Positions 23,354 to 34,627 of a DNA stretch of 39,416 nucleotides are shown here, in pieces. Position numbers and translations under genes: made by a program. The DNA lies in contig NW_019775615.1 of the NCBI RefSeq assembly GCF_001039355.2, forward strand, positions 215,410 to 254,825. Reading direction: 5' to 3'. The stretch comes from Lingula anatina (Eukaryota; Brachiopoda; Lingulata; Lingulida; Lingulidae). The notes beneath the pieces were generated by a model. It worked only from the letters and a program-made list of their open reading frames with translations. It was not told where the DNA came from and did not search any database. How positions within the stretch are numbered: the first letter of the stretch is position 1; every line of letters starts with the position of its first letter.

Positions 23354-25584
23354 TTAGTGCTGTTGTTTCCTGGTGCCAGGCTGTTTGATTTTCCTCTGGT
23401 GCAGTGCTTTAGCGTTGGAGAAACGTTCGTGCACCTGGTTAGCACGTGTGAGCTGTTTCTTCCTCAAATTGCGAGTAGTGACCTGATGGTGGCTCCTTTG
23501 CATAGATTTCACAGACTGCGCCTGCGCTGCAACAAGGCCTGCTCGTGCAGCCACAGCACGTGGCCTGTGCGGAGGTCTGTGGATGACTGGTCTATTTTGC
23601 TCATTTTCAGTGGAAGACTCAGAATCCAGAGAATCGTCAGCACCTGTGCTCGACCCTCGTGGCCGCGGCCCATACACAGACATACTGGGGTGTTCTATGA
23701 GTAGATTCTCCATGGGCCCCGTCTCCAGCCTGCCGCTCCCTGCAGTGAAACAAGGGGGTGGAGTCACTAGCCAGCTATCCCAAGGGGACTGATGATCTGG
23801 TTGGGCATGGCCAGAAGACCCCCGGGACCCCTGGGAGTCCCTAGAGCTATTGGAATGGTCGCGTTGTTTTATTATATGTGGGACATTGTCAGTTTGTGAT
23901 GGTAATGGCACTTGAGATGGAGAGAATGGAGGAGGGGTTTGAGATTCGACACGTGCCGTACAAGTTAGCGTGCTTGATGAAGAAGTAGTAGTAGTAGTGG
24001 TGGAACTAGTATCTGAAATAGAATATTATAAATTATGATAAGATACCTTCCTAGCTCACCATCCTCTACACAGATGGACCAACACCAAGGAAAGCACAGA
24101 GGATAGCTAGAGGGAAATAAAAAAGATGGGCACCCCAGATTAAATATTTAGAAGATATAATTTACAGTTGTGACATATCTTTTTGTTTGCCTTGTAAATC
24201 ATTTTTCTTTACATTTTTCATTGATTATATTCAAAGGCTTTTAAAATAATTATTCAAGACTAATAATTTTTCCTGTTTTTACTTTTGTCATGTTTAAAAA
24301 ATATTGATAAATCTCAAATCAACTTCATGAGACTAAGAATTTAATTAATTATGTGCAAAATAGGTAATACTTTTGATAAAAGAGATTAATATTCAGACCT
24401 AAGAATATGAGAGATGACCACATACAATGTAGTTTTATCCCTCATTGTGCTATGAGATCCAGTTAATATGTAGTTATTATTCACCTAGAATGGTGAAAAA
24501 ATGTCCTGTTGAGAGGCTATTAGTAGATGTCTGTCTTAACTGGCTATAAATTATTGTAAAAGTGACACTTTTACCTATCTAATGACAATTGGCAGCTGAT
24601 CCTTGAGCCAGAGCCATACCTGATCATACCTGACATAGGCTGTGGCAGCTGTTGTGTGCCTTGTGTAATGTCACAGGTATAAGAGGGTTATTTTACAAGA
24701 CAGTAGATTATAACGTCTGGCAGTCACAGGGACTTAATTATGTAGTTATATATATATACAAGTTGAAGATCCTTTTCTACTATGGCAGACTACACCCGTA
24801 GGTGGGACAGAGAAGGAGGGGGGGGGGGGGTGAGATAAGAAAGAACTGCCCTTCTGCCTGGAAAAGATCTATTTGAAAATGGTTGACATTGGACATAAAA
24901 GGAAAATTAATTGCCAGACAAAAGACCAACATTGTATTTTGTCAGAGTAGTGCTTGCCAATAAAGTGTATCTTAATCATTCTAAGCTGACTCCAAAGTCA
25001 ACTGACAAGATGCCAGACAGCTGCTGCATGTCTACAGAGCTTGGGCTGGTTACACAAAACAACTAAAGACTGAAAAAAATGGTCTACACTTTCAGATCAA
25101 AACATGGTTTTACTTCAGTCCAAACTAAATCCAAAGTAGTCAATATGAATAAGGTATTGATCTAAAGCATCAGCAGTGTCTTTCTTTGAGTTACTATATT
25201 TCATTTAATAGGACTGAGTACTACATGTACTATATACATGCTGGTTTATCTTCACTTAAGACCAACTTTCAGTCTCAAGTCATCTAGTGAAACAGGTCCC
25301 TGGAGACAGGTGTGTGAGGGCAGTTATCACACCTGTACATATAACATTCACCTGCATATACTGTAGTGGTTTATTTAACGTATATTTAGCATACGGAGAT
25401 TTGATTGCATTACTTCACACAGAAAACTTTTAGCCCCCCCAAAAAATTTAACCCGAAAGACAAACACACTGTGGCAGAAATGTAACTTCTATCTCATTTT
25501 TATCGTAGCCAGAGCAAAATTTTGTTGCATGTTTGTGAAAGTGAACATGCTACCAGCATGACATTAGCAAAAAGTTTTCCTAAT

Positions 25585-25643
<59 letters not shown>

Positions 25644-26806
25644 TACATATAGGAATGAGAAGCTATATTGACTCAATCTACAGAAGGGGTCAGCGTTAGC
25701 ATCTGTTGCTTAATTTGCCTCATGTGTGGAGATTAAGTGACCCACCTGTCTCACCTGTGTATACAGGTGTTATGAGCTGCAGATGAAACAATACAATGTT
25801 CACCAAGTGACAGGGGTCAAAATGTCTGCGGAAATCCTCAGTGTTTGATTAGCTATGGTGTATATGGGACTAGGGATTTTTATAATATCCTTCATTTGGT
25901 TTTAATCCATACTAGTACTCCTATGTAGATTTATTACCAGGCAAAGGAGGGTTTTAATAAGCTACACTTCATACATGTATATATTGATAACCCCACAGGA
26001 AATTACACATTCCTTGTATCTATCCATGGTTGCTGACTTTAAACCCCACTTTTATAGTGCCATTATTATAATATCAAGCTTCATGCCTTATATTATCATA
26101 TATGTTATAATTGGTATATAGCTTCCAACTATTGCAGTAGTGTCATCATCTCTTCCTCCTGTGCATGGATTATGTGTGATCATATTAATGCTTTCTGACA
26201 ATGTATATGTTGAAGAGTTTGTAACAGTGGTCTGTAATGTTTTAGTATTGTGTTTTTGTTTGTGGGGGGGGGGGGGGATAGATATTTGAAGAAATACAAT
26301 AATCAAGCTCTCATATAATCTGTATATAAACCAAATCATCTAGCCCCTTGGGAAAGCAGCAGCGAGAGGAAATGAAAGGATAGAAAGCAGAAGCATTTAC
26401 TAAATAAGTGATTCAAAAGCATGTGGCAAAAAACATAATGACATGTTTAATATACTATTAGGAAAATAACTGAAAATGTTACAACATATTTAATTGAATC
26501 ATATTACTTTAACTTCTCAAGTTAAACAGAAATTATTTTTATGCTATTAGTGCTTACTGTTTTATACAAATTACTCTAGAGACTATTTTAATTAAAATTT
26601 ATCAATTTCCCAAAAATCAAAATTAAACAATCAAGAAAAGCTTTGACAAATTAAATAGGACATTTGAAGAGATAGAATCAAGTCATACTTGTCCTGTCCA
26701 CTAGCACCCATTCATTTTCTGCGAGGGTTGTCTTGAGATCAACTGCCTCGTGTGGCGCCTCCTCGGGGCCAGCACCAAAGATAAGGTTGGACAAACCACT
26801 CAGCAT
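23354..26806 (-). CDS. TP53INP: TP53INP family (tumour protein p53-inducible nuclear protein; DOR)
   Basis: Two coding exons, 26689-26806 and 23354-24012, join through a split AAT codon to give 777 bases, 258 residues plus stop. Human TP53INP1 and 2 have about 220-240. TP53INP proteins shuttle between nucleus and autophagosome, bind ATG8/LC3 proteins and co-activate transcription. Family marks are clear. NEWVLVD at 31-37 is the LC3-interacting motif (W33 to V36) after acidic residues. SWLVTPPPCFTAG and MENLLIEHPSMSVY are the conserved central blocks. The basic, Arg/Lys/Gln-rich C-terminus resembles the nuclear and nucleolar end of the vertebrate proteins. Exon 2 starts with a Thr/Ser run encoded by an (ACT)n tract. 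The ATG at 26806 fits the conserved short first exon. It is convergent with the BtpA-family gene and divergent from C19orf12. Confidence 0.94.
23985..24003. repeat. (AGT)n coding microsatellite
   Basis: On the - strand this reads as consecutive ACT codons, giving a poly-Thr run that continues into poly-Ser right after the exon 2 acceptor of TP53INP. The tract is likely to vary in length between individuals. Confidence 0.8.
25043..25302. mobile_element. Hairpin element, family shared with 27803-28010
   Basis: The left end is GGGCTGGTTACACAAAAC, with AAAGACTGAAAAAAATGGTC inside. The right end carries GACCAACTTTCAGTCT and GTGAAACAGGTCCC, which pair with the left arm imperfectly. The left arm, including TTTCAGATCAAAACATGG, also resembles the left arm of the element at 27803-28010. 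No coding sequence. Confidence 0.6.
25588..25640. repeat. (TA)n microsatellite
   Basis: About 26 consecutive TA units in the TP53INP coding intron. Confidence 0.95.
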
Positions 26807-26842
26807 TTTCTACGCTAACTTCACACAAACAACACTTGAGAT

Positions 26843-29800
26843 CTGAAATATAAATATAAAAAGAACAAAGGTAATTGAATATTATGGGGAGAGATAATGG
26901 ATGCAAGTAATGTAATCATGTACACTTTTTGTTGATTGTTTGCCTATACCTTTAGCAGACCCAGCATGATGTAATGCAGTCAATGCCCCTGGTGCATTTC
27001 TATGTTCTTGACAGACACTTCTAATAAAGTCAAATTTACAGATAACTGACAAACATGAAAAGTTTTAATTTTAACAAGGATCATGATCAAAGGTGTCGCT
27101 TCTTGAGAACAATAACTTTTATAGCTGTATTGTTTAAATTAGAAATGAGACATAACCTATTGATGAAGTCACTACACATGAAAGGCACCAAGTAGCTTTA
27201 CCTGGTGGATACTTCATCAACTATTGAATATATTGGGAATCTTGACCGTTTACGTACATTCAAGTGGGGATCCAGCCATATCTAACAATAGCATCAATTG
27301 TTGGTTTTATGCAAAAGTTGAGGTAATAACAGATTGCTCCTTACTCCTATCAAAACTTTGGGGGTTAATTAGGGTGGCCAACAATAGGTGTGGAACAAGC
27401 AGGATCAGTCTCACTGCAAGTGGAGTCGGCCTTCTGGCCTAATATCTCTGTCTCTGTTCTGTGCTAAATTTAATAATTAAAAATAATGAAGTGTTTGTTC
27501 CCCCTGAAGATTTGCCTTTCAGGTTCTGAAACTAATGCTACTTATGAGTCGGACTATTCCAGGACACTTTCCACAGGTACATGCAACTGAGAGACACTTG
27601 ATCACTTTTCTATTCATTAAAACACTGTTACAATTACCTGGTAGTTTTACACACATTTAATACCAGATAATCTCACACTGAATAATAAATCCCCTGCTTA
27701 TCCCTAGCAAAGGTGCAAAAGTGGAGAAAAGGGGTATTTAACTGTTCTAGTTCTCTATGGCAGAAGTTATTTATTGTATTTAGCAGGACAAGTTGACAGC
27801 CAAGGGCTGGTCTCATAAAAGACCTTGAACCCAACAATAAGTCTAAACTTTTAGATCAAAATTTTGGAACTATTCTGTTCAGGGTAAATCCCTAGTAGTC
27901 TCCTGAAATTAACTAAGTATTTTACCTTGGAATCACAGTAGACTTAAGTTTTGGTCTAAAGGTTAAGACCAATTTTGAGCCAAAGTTCTTTACATGAAGC
28001 ACTGGCCTCAGGGATAATGAGCCCTTGCCAAGAAGAGTCAAAGGTGTAAAGAGGCAGGCAGCACACTGTCTGAATACACCTATATAATGACATACCTGGG
28101 TGAAGCAAGAAGGGAATTAGGTGTACAAATAACAGGCACCAGGATTAGATTGAGGAGCCGCTATGCTCAGGCCTATTTCTTCATCCTGCTGAACCTGGCC
28201 TGTATTTACTTTGATCATTACCTGCTGCTGTGCTTTAGTATAGAAACTGATCATTTGCTAACTAAATTATACCTCCTATACCTGTATGGGTGAGTATAAA
28301 GTGATAAAGGGCAAAAATTTACAAAACTGCATTTTTTTCTGTGCAAAAATACATCCAGGCATATTTGTGCTCTAGTCCAGACAAACTGTTTCAAGGGGTT
28401 CGGATCTGTCTAAGATGTTTAACTTTCATCTCATTCAAGTGCCCTATGTCTTTATGTTTTTGAAAGTAAACCTGATAAACTCAACTATGTCCAGGTTTCT
28501 GAATGGCCTAACATATGAGACTTTCTGAAAGAAATGAATAATTCCTACAAATTTTATGTTGGTACATGTATGAAAAATTCACAATAGGTATATATTCAGT
28601 CAAAAAATGTTTATGAAAAAGAGAAGTTGTTTAAATTGTGCATTATGCAAGTACTATATAATAATGCCAAAACCCATATGTTATAATAATACACCATGAA
28701 CATGACCCTGTACTTAGGTCACTGATCTGTTATAGAGCCCCCACATTTCACAGATTGCATCACGTCTCTGGGTGAATACTGCTGTGAAGGTTCACATATT
28801 TCATTTGTCATACCTGGTATTTGTCATTCAAGTTGTAATTTGAGGAGTGCAAAGGTCAAGTGGGGGAAGATGTACTCTCTGACCACAGGGTGTGCTAGTA
28901 TATTGTCTGTTACAAAAAATGCTGAAAGCCTATAGTGTGATTTTGTATAGTATTTTAGTGGTCCCCTGATTTCAGAGGGTAGGGAAGATGGGGGAGGGGT
29001 AGATAGGGGACATAAACTGTATGTCTCTTTTCTTTGACTCAGTGAAGCCTGTTCTGGAGTTCAAATTTATCTTTTCAGGGATTAAAATCTAAACGACTGC
29101 AATCTTGTATTGGATGGAAACAATTCCAAGAAGCCCTTGTTTTGAAATAGAGAGAGAAGACCAAAAAGATTATGAAAGGGATCTGTCAGTGACAAAACTC
29201 AGGTCTGCCTTCCTCTCTTGTTCATTTATGATATTTGACTCAAGGAATATTGTACTAGCTATAGTAGATACAAGATGAATTTATCTGGGGAAATGTGTTA
29301 TTGATTGGTGCAGAAAATATTGTGGCTTTATATACATATTGATGAGCTTTGCATCCAATTAACAGGCTGTATTCAACTTGATCATCTTTGTCAATACCAC
29401 TTACCAAGTAATATTGTTTCTCTTCTAACTTTCAATCTGGCATCTACCCGGTAGTTCATGAATATAGTACACATAATACTCTTCCACTGCTTGGCATACT
29501 AGTATGACAAAGTGACTTTCAAATCGGGGTGATATTTTGCAGCACAATTAATACTTTGGGCATGGAAAACCCCAGCAAGATAATCTTTTGTTTGTAAACA
29601 CATGTTCTTGCATATCCTGCTCAACCAAGGATTAATATATGCAAATCTGGTACTGATATTCTTATCTAACTGATCTGAGGTCCTTATCTAAGAATCTTAT
29701 TACCACAAATCTACTTTCAAGTCCTGTAATTAAGAGCAGGCGTGCAGCAGTCAAATTTGATGTTATCAATATCTCCCCTCAAAACTGACAGAAAATGTAA

Positions 29801-32265
29801 GCTCTTGACAGAAAATTAATGTTAACCTCAATGGCTTGATTTAGCCTTTGGGTCTTAACACCACCATGAATGCCTTTCAAAGAAAGAAACCAACCATCAA
29901 GTATAATATATGACATGCTTCAGTATTTCACTGGAACAATAGATGGATGCACTGAAGCCCCATTAAAAATACCCCCTCCCCCACCCTTTAATTAAAACCT
30001 GGTTTCTCTTCAAATAGCTGTTAGGTAAATAAGTAAACACTATACATTTTCACCAGAGAACTCAAGTGACATCAATTTATCACCTTAAGGACTATCTGCA
30101 TCTTTTTTAATTTCTTAGGATTTAGCTGTCAAAAGGATTCAATATTGTTGGCTTAGGGGAAGCTATAGTTTCTTACTAGATAAACATGGCTTTAGAGTGC
30201 CAGAACCCTGGTGACCACACCTGGGAGTCAGCCAGTATGTTTAACACTATATACTGACTTCTACATTCTGTAAATGTAATATAAACTAAATGGAATTTTT
30301 TTGAAATTTTGAAAATTGACATTTCTGATTCAGTGAAATTGGTCATAAGTTTGAAAACAAGTGGTTTCTAACTTTGAACTTTTTGGTGTTTAAAAAGAAA
30401 CTTTGTTCAATCCAATACTTATCTTTACTTATCTGTCACCTATCCGTCACCTATCTGTCACCTGCATGCTTTTAACATGTTCCTCCTGTTATCCAACCAA
30501 GGTGTAGCTCAGACAGTGTGCATTAATAAGAAAATGTTGTAGTCTTAAGTACAGAATGAGCAGAAATTTCACCATCATTTGTAACAGACAGTCCTTGGTA
30601 TCTTCATATTGTTTAGTTTTGTTGATAGCAACCATGTTTCACCACCAAGTACAATTCACTGTGTGTATCAGTTTTTTTCTAATAACTTTGATCACACTGG
30701 AATTTCCTTGAAATCTCACTTCACATCTGGTTCTTTCTCTGACATTGGGGGAGGGGGTGGGGGTGGAGGGGTGCTTGATGTCTGGACTGTCCGCATAGAA
30801 TGTATGATTATGACTGATTTTTGACCATAGGAGTCCCGAGTCCTAAGATGTTCTGGCTACTGCTAGACTATACCGTTTGTCTCCGACTCAGCAGGCTACT
30901 GTCTAATATTAAGCTACAGAATCTTTTTATTTAAGCCATTTGTACCTGTACCATTCATTATTAACAAAAGGTGGAACATCAAAATCACTGGAATCCATGA
31001 AGGAGTTCTGCAGCAACAAAATGATTTGATCAGCATATAGCATTAGTTTTTGTTATTGTATGATAATACACACATTTCAGCACACTACGGACATCAGTCA
31101 AGTCACTTGATATTATTTTCATCATTCAGTAGAGGAGAACCGGTGTCATTCACAGCTCACTGACTTCCCACATTCATTGCAAATGATGGTGCAATAATCA
31201 TAACTTCATCTACTGCCACGTTGTACATGTACATGTATATTAAAAATGCAAGGTTAGAAAAGTGGCTATTATTTTTGTATAACCCTGTGAGAGTATCATG
31301 TTATTTATTTAATTGTTAGATAATTCAAATTGTAAATAGTTGCCCTATCATTCTTTAAACCTTGTAATAGTATAAAGCTTCACGTTGTATAGTACAGGAA
31401 ATATCCTCTACCATTACAAAGTGTCCCTAAAGTAAAATTGCTTTGCCTAATCAGTATATAATATGACACAATCCACCTTTGTCTGCTTCACCTCTTCAAT
31501 TACCCAATGCCTGTTATTGTTGCTTGGTAATAGTTCATTCATTTGTGCTTGGACAAAAAAAATACCCACATATTGTACATGTATGTGCCACACCCTAAAA
31601 CACAGGTTTCTTGATTGTAATTTATGCAGTTAATACAACAGAGAATGGTAAACATGGACAAAGAAGGACAATTTTAATTTGAATAAATCTTACAATAACA
31701 TAGAAGAAGCTGTTTAGAAAGCATTTCATTCACCAAACAATACATAACACAGTAACTAACAAGTGTCTGTTGTTTATTGATACACATATTTAGTTAGTAG
31801 ATGGCCTTTCAAACCACAAACGAGCTTTTATCACCACGAATTGCCAGGACATGAAACACATAATATATAAATGTTGCAGAAATTGGGATTATTTGCTGTG
31901 GGTAACCGAGGCAACATTTATCGTGACGGTTACTATTCACCAGAAGAGTTTAGTAGGTCAATGTCGTATTAGTTTCGTGGGCCTACAGTACCTGCCCAAA
32001 CGGATCCAATTCCCCGCCCAAACCTTCAAATGAAATAATCTTATGAATAAAAGGTGCCATCTTACCTAATTGAAAAGATAAGATCCGACAAATTCATACA
32101 CTAACTTGGCTCTCCCAAATGATCCAGCGTTTTGTCGACGCAATAAATCGAATTTCTTGTGCAACTGCTATCCGTCGATCAGCTGAGCTACAGCTGTCAA
32201 AATTTGACCCCTAGAAAAATTTCCAGATCTACCGTTATTTGAGATCATATTCGAGTATTTCTTAC
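26843..32265 (-). other. TP53INP 5' UTR intron (5.4 kb)
   Basis: A good acceptor on the - strand at 26843-26845 precedes the exon carrying the ATG. A matching donor (AAAG then GTAAGA) lies at 32265 next to a probable first exon, so the interval is read as an intron. It holds one hairpin element and otherwise no supported gene. Other - strand donor-like sites (near 27197, 27636 and 28096) could mark alternative first exons but are unsupported. Confidence 0.5.
27803..28010. mobile_element. Hairpin element, family shared with 25043-25302
   Basis: The left arm reads GGGCTGGTCTCATAAAAGACC, then AAGTCTAAACTTTTAGATC. The right arm holds its imperfect reverse complement: GTAGACTTAAGTTTTGGTC, AAGACCAATTTTGAGCC and CACTGGCCTC. 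No coding sequence. The flanks do not show a clear target duplication. Confidence 0.65.
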
Positions 32266-32400
32266 CTTTCCTGGTTCCTTGGATACTTTTCTACGCGTCT
32301 GGCTAAGTTTTGTTACGATACTTGTGTTGTAATCTTTGAAATTCACTATCAATTTTTTCACTTCTTCGATACGAGTTGTTGACGTTTCTCAAACCTTTGT
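32266..32400 (-). other. Probable TP53INP first (non-coding) exon
   Basis: On the - strand the sequence ends with a strong donor, AAAG then GTAAGA, at 32266/32265. The start is estimated near the divergent promoter. A second good donor (TTAG then GTAAGATGG) at 32066/32065 could belong to an alternative or longer 5' exon. Confidence 0.4.
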
Positions 32401-32740
32401 TTACGTTTACATCTGCCACGTTTTCATTGGCTGATATCAAAAGACTTACTCCAAATAAGGTAAAACCTTATGAATATTCATGACGGAATTGTTCCTCCAT
32501 GGCGTGCCTCAGGAGTGCTACATGTTTACATCACATGACAAGCTGAACTTTGACCCAGGGCGGCCGTAAACATATCCCGGAATGCCGTCTGATTTTCCGA
32601 ATAAAAGCCTCGATTTCGGTATTGTATATTTGTAGCTTGTAATATCAAAAACGAGGCCAATCGTGTATATCTGTCAAAACGAAACTGTAAAAAACCCCAG
32701 TGGATTAAAATACGATGTCCATCGATTCTTTGATATAATG
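32400..32740. promoter_or_regulatory. Divergent promoter region of TP53INP and C19orf12
   Basis: The strip between two genes that run apart is richer in CpG than its surroundings. It contains an ATTGG (inverted CCAAT) near 32427 and TCACATGA at 32531-32538, the MITF/TFE-type M-box (TCATGTGA on the other strand). A possible C19orf12 5' UTR exon ends at 32739, before GTAAGT, or at 32796, before GTATTT. Confidence 0.4.
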
Positions 32741-33201
32741 TAAGTTGTTTTTACAACAGAAAACATTGCAGTCGGGATAACCGATCATTGAGAAAGGTAT
32801 TTAGATTTTGCCATCAAACCTTTTTACGTATAATGATACTGAAATTGATGATATTTTAACATAGTACAGTACATCACGTTATAGTATTATACGTGAGTCA
32901 AATGATCAAAAATAAGTTATGCAATTACTGATATATTAATGTTGTTACACAATGTATTGTAGACACTTGAGGAGGCTAGCAATCAACTTAAGTTATCAGT
33001 TGTCAGCTGAGCTTGTAATAAATGCTATTCTCTTTGCAGAGATTATTGTATGGTCTAAATTCTTATTTTTTAAATTTATTTGTTAAAAACCTTTGCTTCC
33101 GGGTTGTATGTTGTTAATGTTTGTTATTGTGGTTTTAAGTAGTACTCTGTTAAAATACAACAGTTGCTGAAAAGATTTATGTTTTCATTTGTGTATTACA
33201 G

Positions 33202-33318
33202 GACCATATGATACTGGTACATGTACATTTTGACATTTGATGTAATCTGATAAACTGCACAGTCAATCCTAGAACTGAATTGGAAGTAGCAGGACATTAA
33301 TTAAACCACATACTTAGG
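33202..33318 (+). other. C19orf12 5' UTR in the coding exon, with two short upstream ORFs
   Basis: A good acceptor (pyrimidine-rich tract, CAG ending at 33201) opens the exon. It contains ATG at 33208 with a 10-codon frame ending TGA at 33238-33240. An ATG-TAA start-stop lies at 33240-33245 and overlaps that stop. Both lie before the main ATG at 33319. Confidence 0.5.
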
Positions 33319-34627
33319 ATGCCTGTGGATGTCAATGAAGTTGTGGCAGTGTGTGCTGACTTGGCAGATGAAAAAAATCTCCGCGTGACAGTGCAAGAAG
33401 CACTAAAAGGTGGTCTGATTGCTGGTGCTACTACAGTAGCAGGGGGGTTGTTGTTAGGACCAGTGGGGTTTGCTGTAGGTAAGTAATAAATACAAGGCTG
33501 CATTCACAACCAAAGTTGATCTGCAGACTAACAGATCCCCAGCTCACAAAGGGCCAACCCACTTGAAAGCTATAATCCTGCAGAGAATCTATTCAGGGTC
33601 AATGGGGACATTCAAAATAGATGATCAGAGTACTAACTGATTCACTGACTAAATATGGCCAACCATACTTCAAAAGCGATGCTGCTGATTCGCAATGGTC
33701 GGCAAATCAGTTAGTACTCGGATCATCTATTCTGAATGGCCCCTATGGGATTATGGAGCAAGCTTACAAGTGGGTTGGCTATATATTTGATCCAGTGATC
33801 TATATCTCCAGCAGATCAACTTGTTCAGAATGCCCCCCCCCCTCCCCAAGAATCAACGAAATGCATGTGATGTTAATGAGTGTGAAACATATGAATAGAT
33901 ATGTCACATACACATTGGTGACAAGTGGTGTGTCTTACTTCTACCATTTATACTACATCAGATGCCAAGAACAAATCTTTCAAATTTGGTGTTACTTGCA
34001 TTCATGTGTGATTTTACTGGGGTGGATCCAGAGCTATTGTCTGACAGTCTTCCAAATTATCTTGGTTGATCCATCCTCCATTTTTGACTGTCTTCCAACA
34101 GAAAATATAGATACTTATCAATGTAAACTTGAATATCTGTCTGTCTTTCTGAAGACCCAGAAGACAGCCTCAATCTGCCCCTGTTTTAGTATCCATAAAG
34201 CACTATATGTCTGTATCACTTTTTGACATTCACTTGACATTCACTCTCTCTCTCTCTCTCTCTCTCTTTACGCACACACAGCTTTTTTTCTTTGATGTAA
34301 ATTAGGGTCTTGTTGTCACTCTGTGGGTAGATTGGTTTTTTTCCATCCTTACACTTTGCAGGAGGAGCTGTAGGTGGAGCTGCAGCCTATGCGAATGCAC
34401 AGGGAAAATTCAAACCTGTTTCCACTGTCCTAAAAGAAATGGAGCCTGAGAAAAAGAAAATTTTGTACGATCGTGTGCAGCGCATTATAAGTGGCATTAC
34501 CATTGAAGATGGCATTGCCTTGCTGGCTCTCATCCATTCAAGTGAATCAATGCAAGCAAAGTTCATGGGTGCAATCAAGTTTCTCGTTCAAGATCAGTTG
34601 AAGATGGAGCTAATAGATGGTCTTTAA
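33319..34627 (+). CDS. C19orf12: C19orf12 homologue (NBIA4/MPAN protein family)
   Basis: Two coding exons, 33319-33478 and 34362-34627, join through a split Gly codon into 426 bases, 141 residues plus stop. Human C19orf12 has 141 or 152 residues depending on isoform. It is a small protein of mitochondria, ER and lipid droplets; its human loss or change causes MPAN neurodegeneration, and its biochemical role is unsettled. Visible features in order: a helical N-terminus, then a Gly-rich hydrophobic hairpin from about 33 to 62 (GGLIAGATTVAGG, GPVGFAVGGAVGGAAAY), then GKFKPVSTVLKEM, which matches the human GQFKPVPQILMEL block, and a helical C-terminal half ending ELIDGL. The human TMS-like glycine zipper is preserved. 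Its intron holds a hairpin element. It is divergent from TP53INP. The start matches the human short form. Confidence 0.93.
33498..33833. mobile_element. Hairpin element in the C19orf12 intron
   Basis: The arms are imperfect reverse complements. AAGTTGATCTGCAG near 33513 pairs with CAGCAGATCAACTT near 33810. GGCCAACCCACTTG pairs with CAAGTGGGTTGGC, and GATCAGAGTACTAACTGATT with AATCAGTTAGTACTCGGATC. The 201-codon open frame 33621-34226 starts in the left arm and runs through the element, so it is not a gene. The right end abuts a C run, so the target site is unclear. Confidence 0.75.
34242..34267. repeat. (CT)n microsatellite
   Basis: About twelve CT units in the C19orf12 intron, about 95 bases before the exon 2 acceptor. 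Confidence 0.85.

Larger units (their letters stand above)
24016..26688 (-). other. TP53INP coding intron
   Basis: The intron between the two coding exons, 2.7 kb. It holds a hairpin element (25043-25302), a long (TA)n tract, a G run at 24821-24830 and another at about 26263-26278. I see no exon joining in frame between the two coding exons. Confidence 0.7.

Noticed and set aside
23357-23792. Two + strand open frames opposite the TP53INP exon
   Set aside because: They are shadows of the real coding exon on the - strand, which shows clear family motifs.
33621-34226. 201-codon + strand open frame in the C19orf12 intron
   Set aside because: It starts inside the hairpin element at 33498-33833, includes a C run, and has no family features. 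The conserved flanking exons splice across it.
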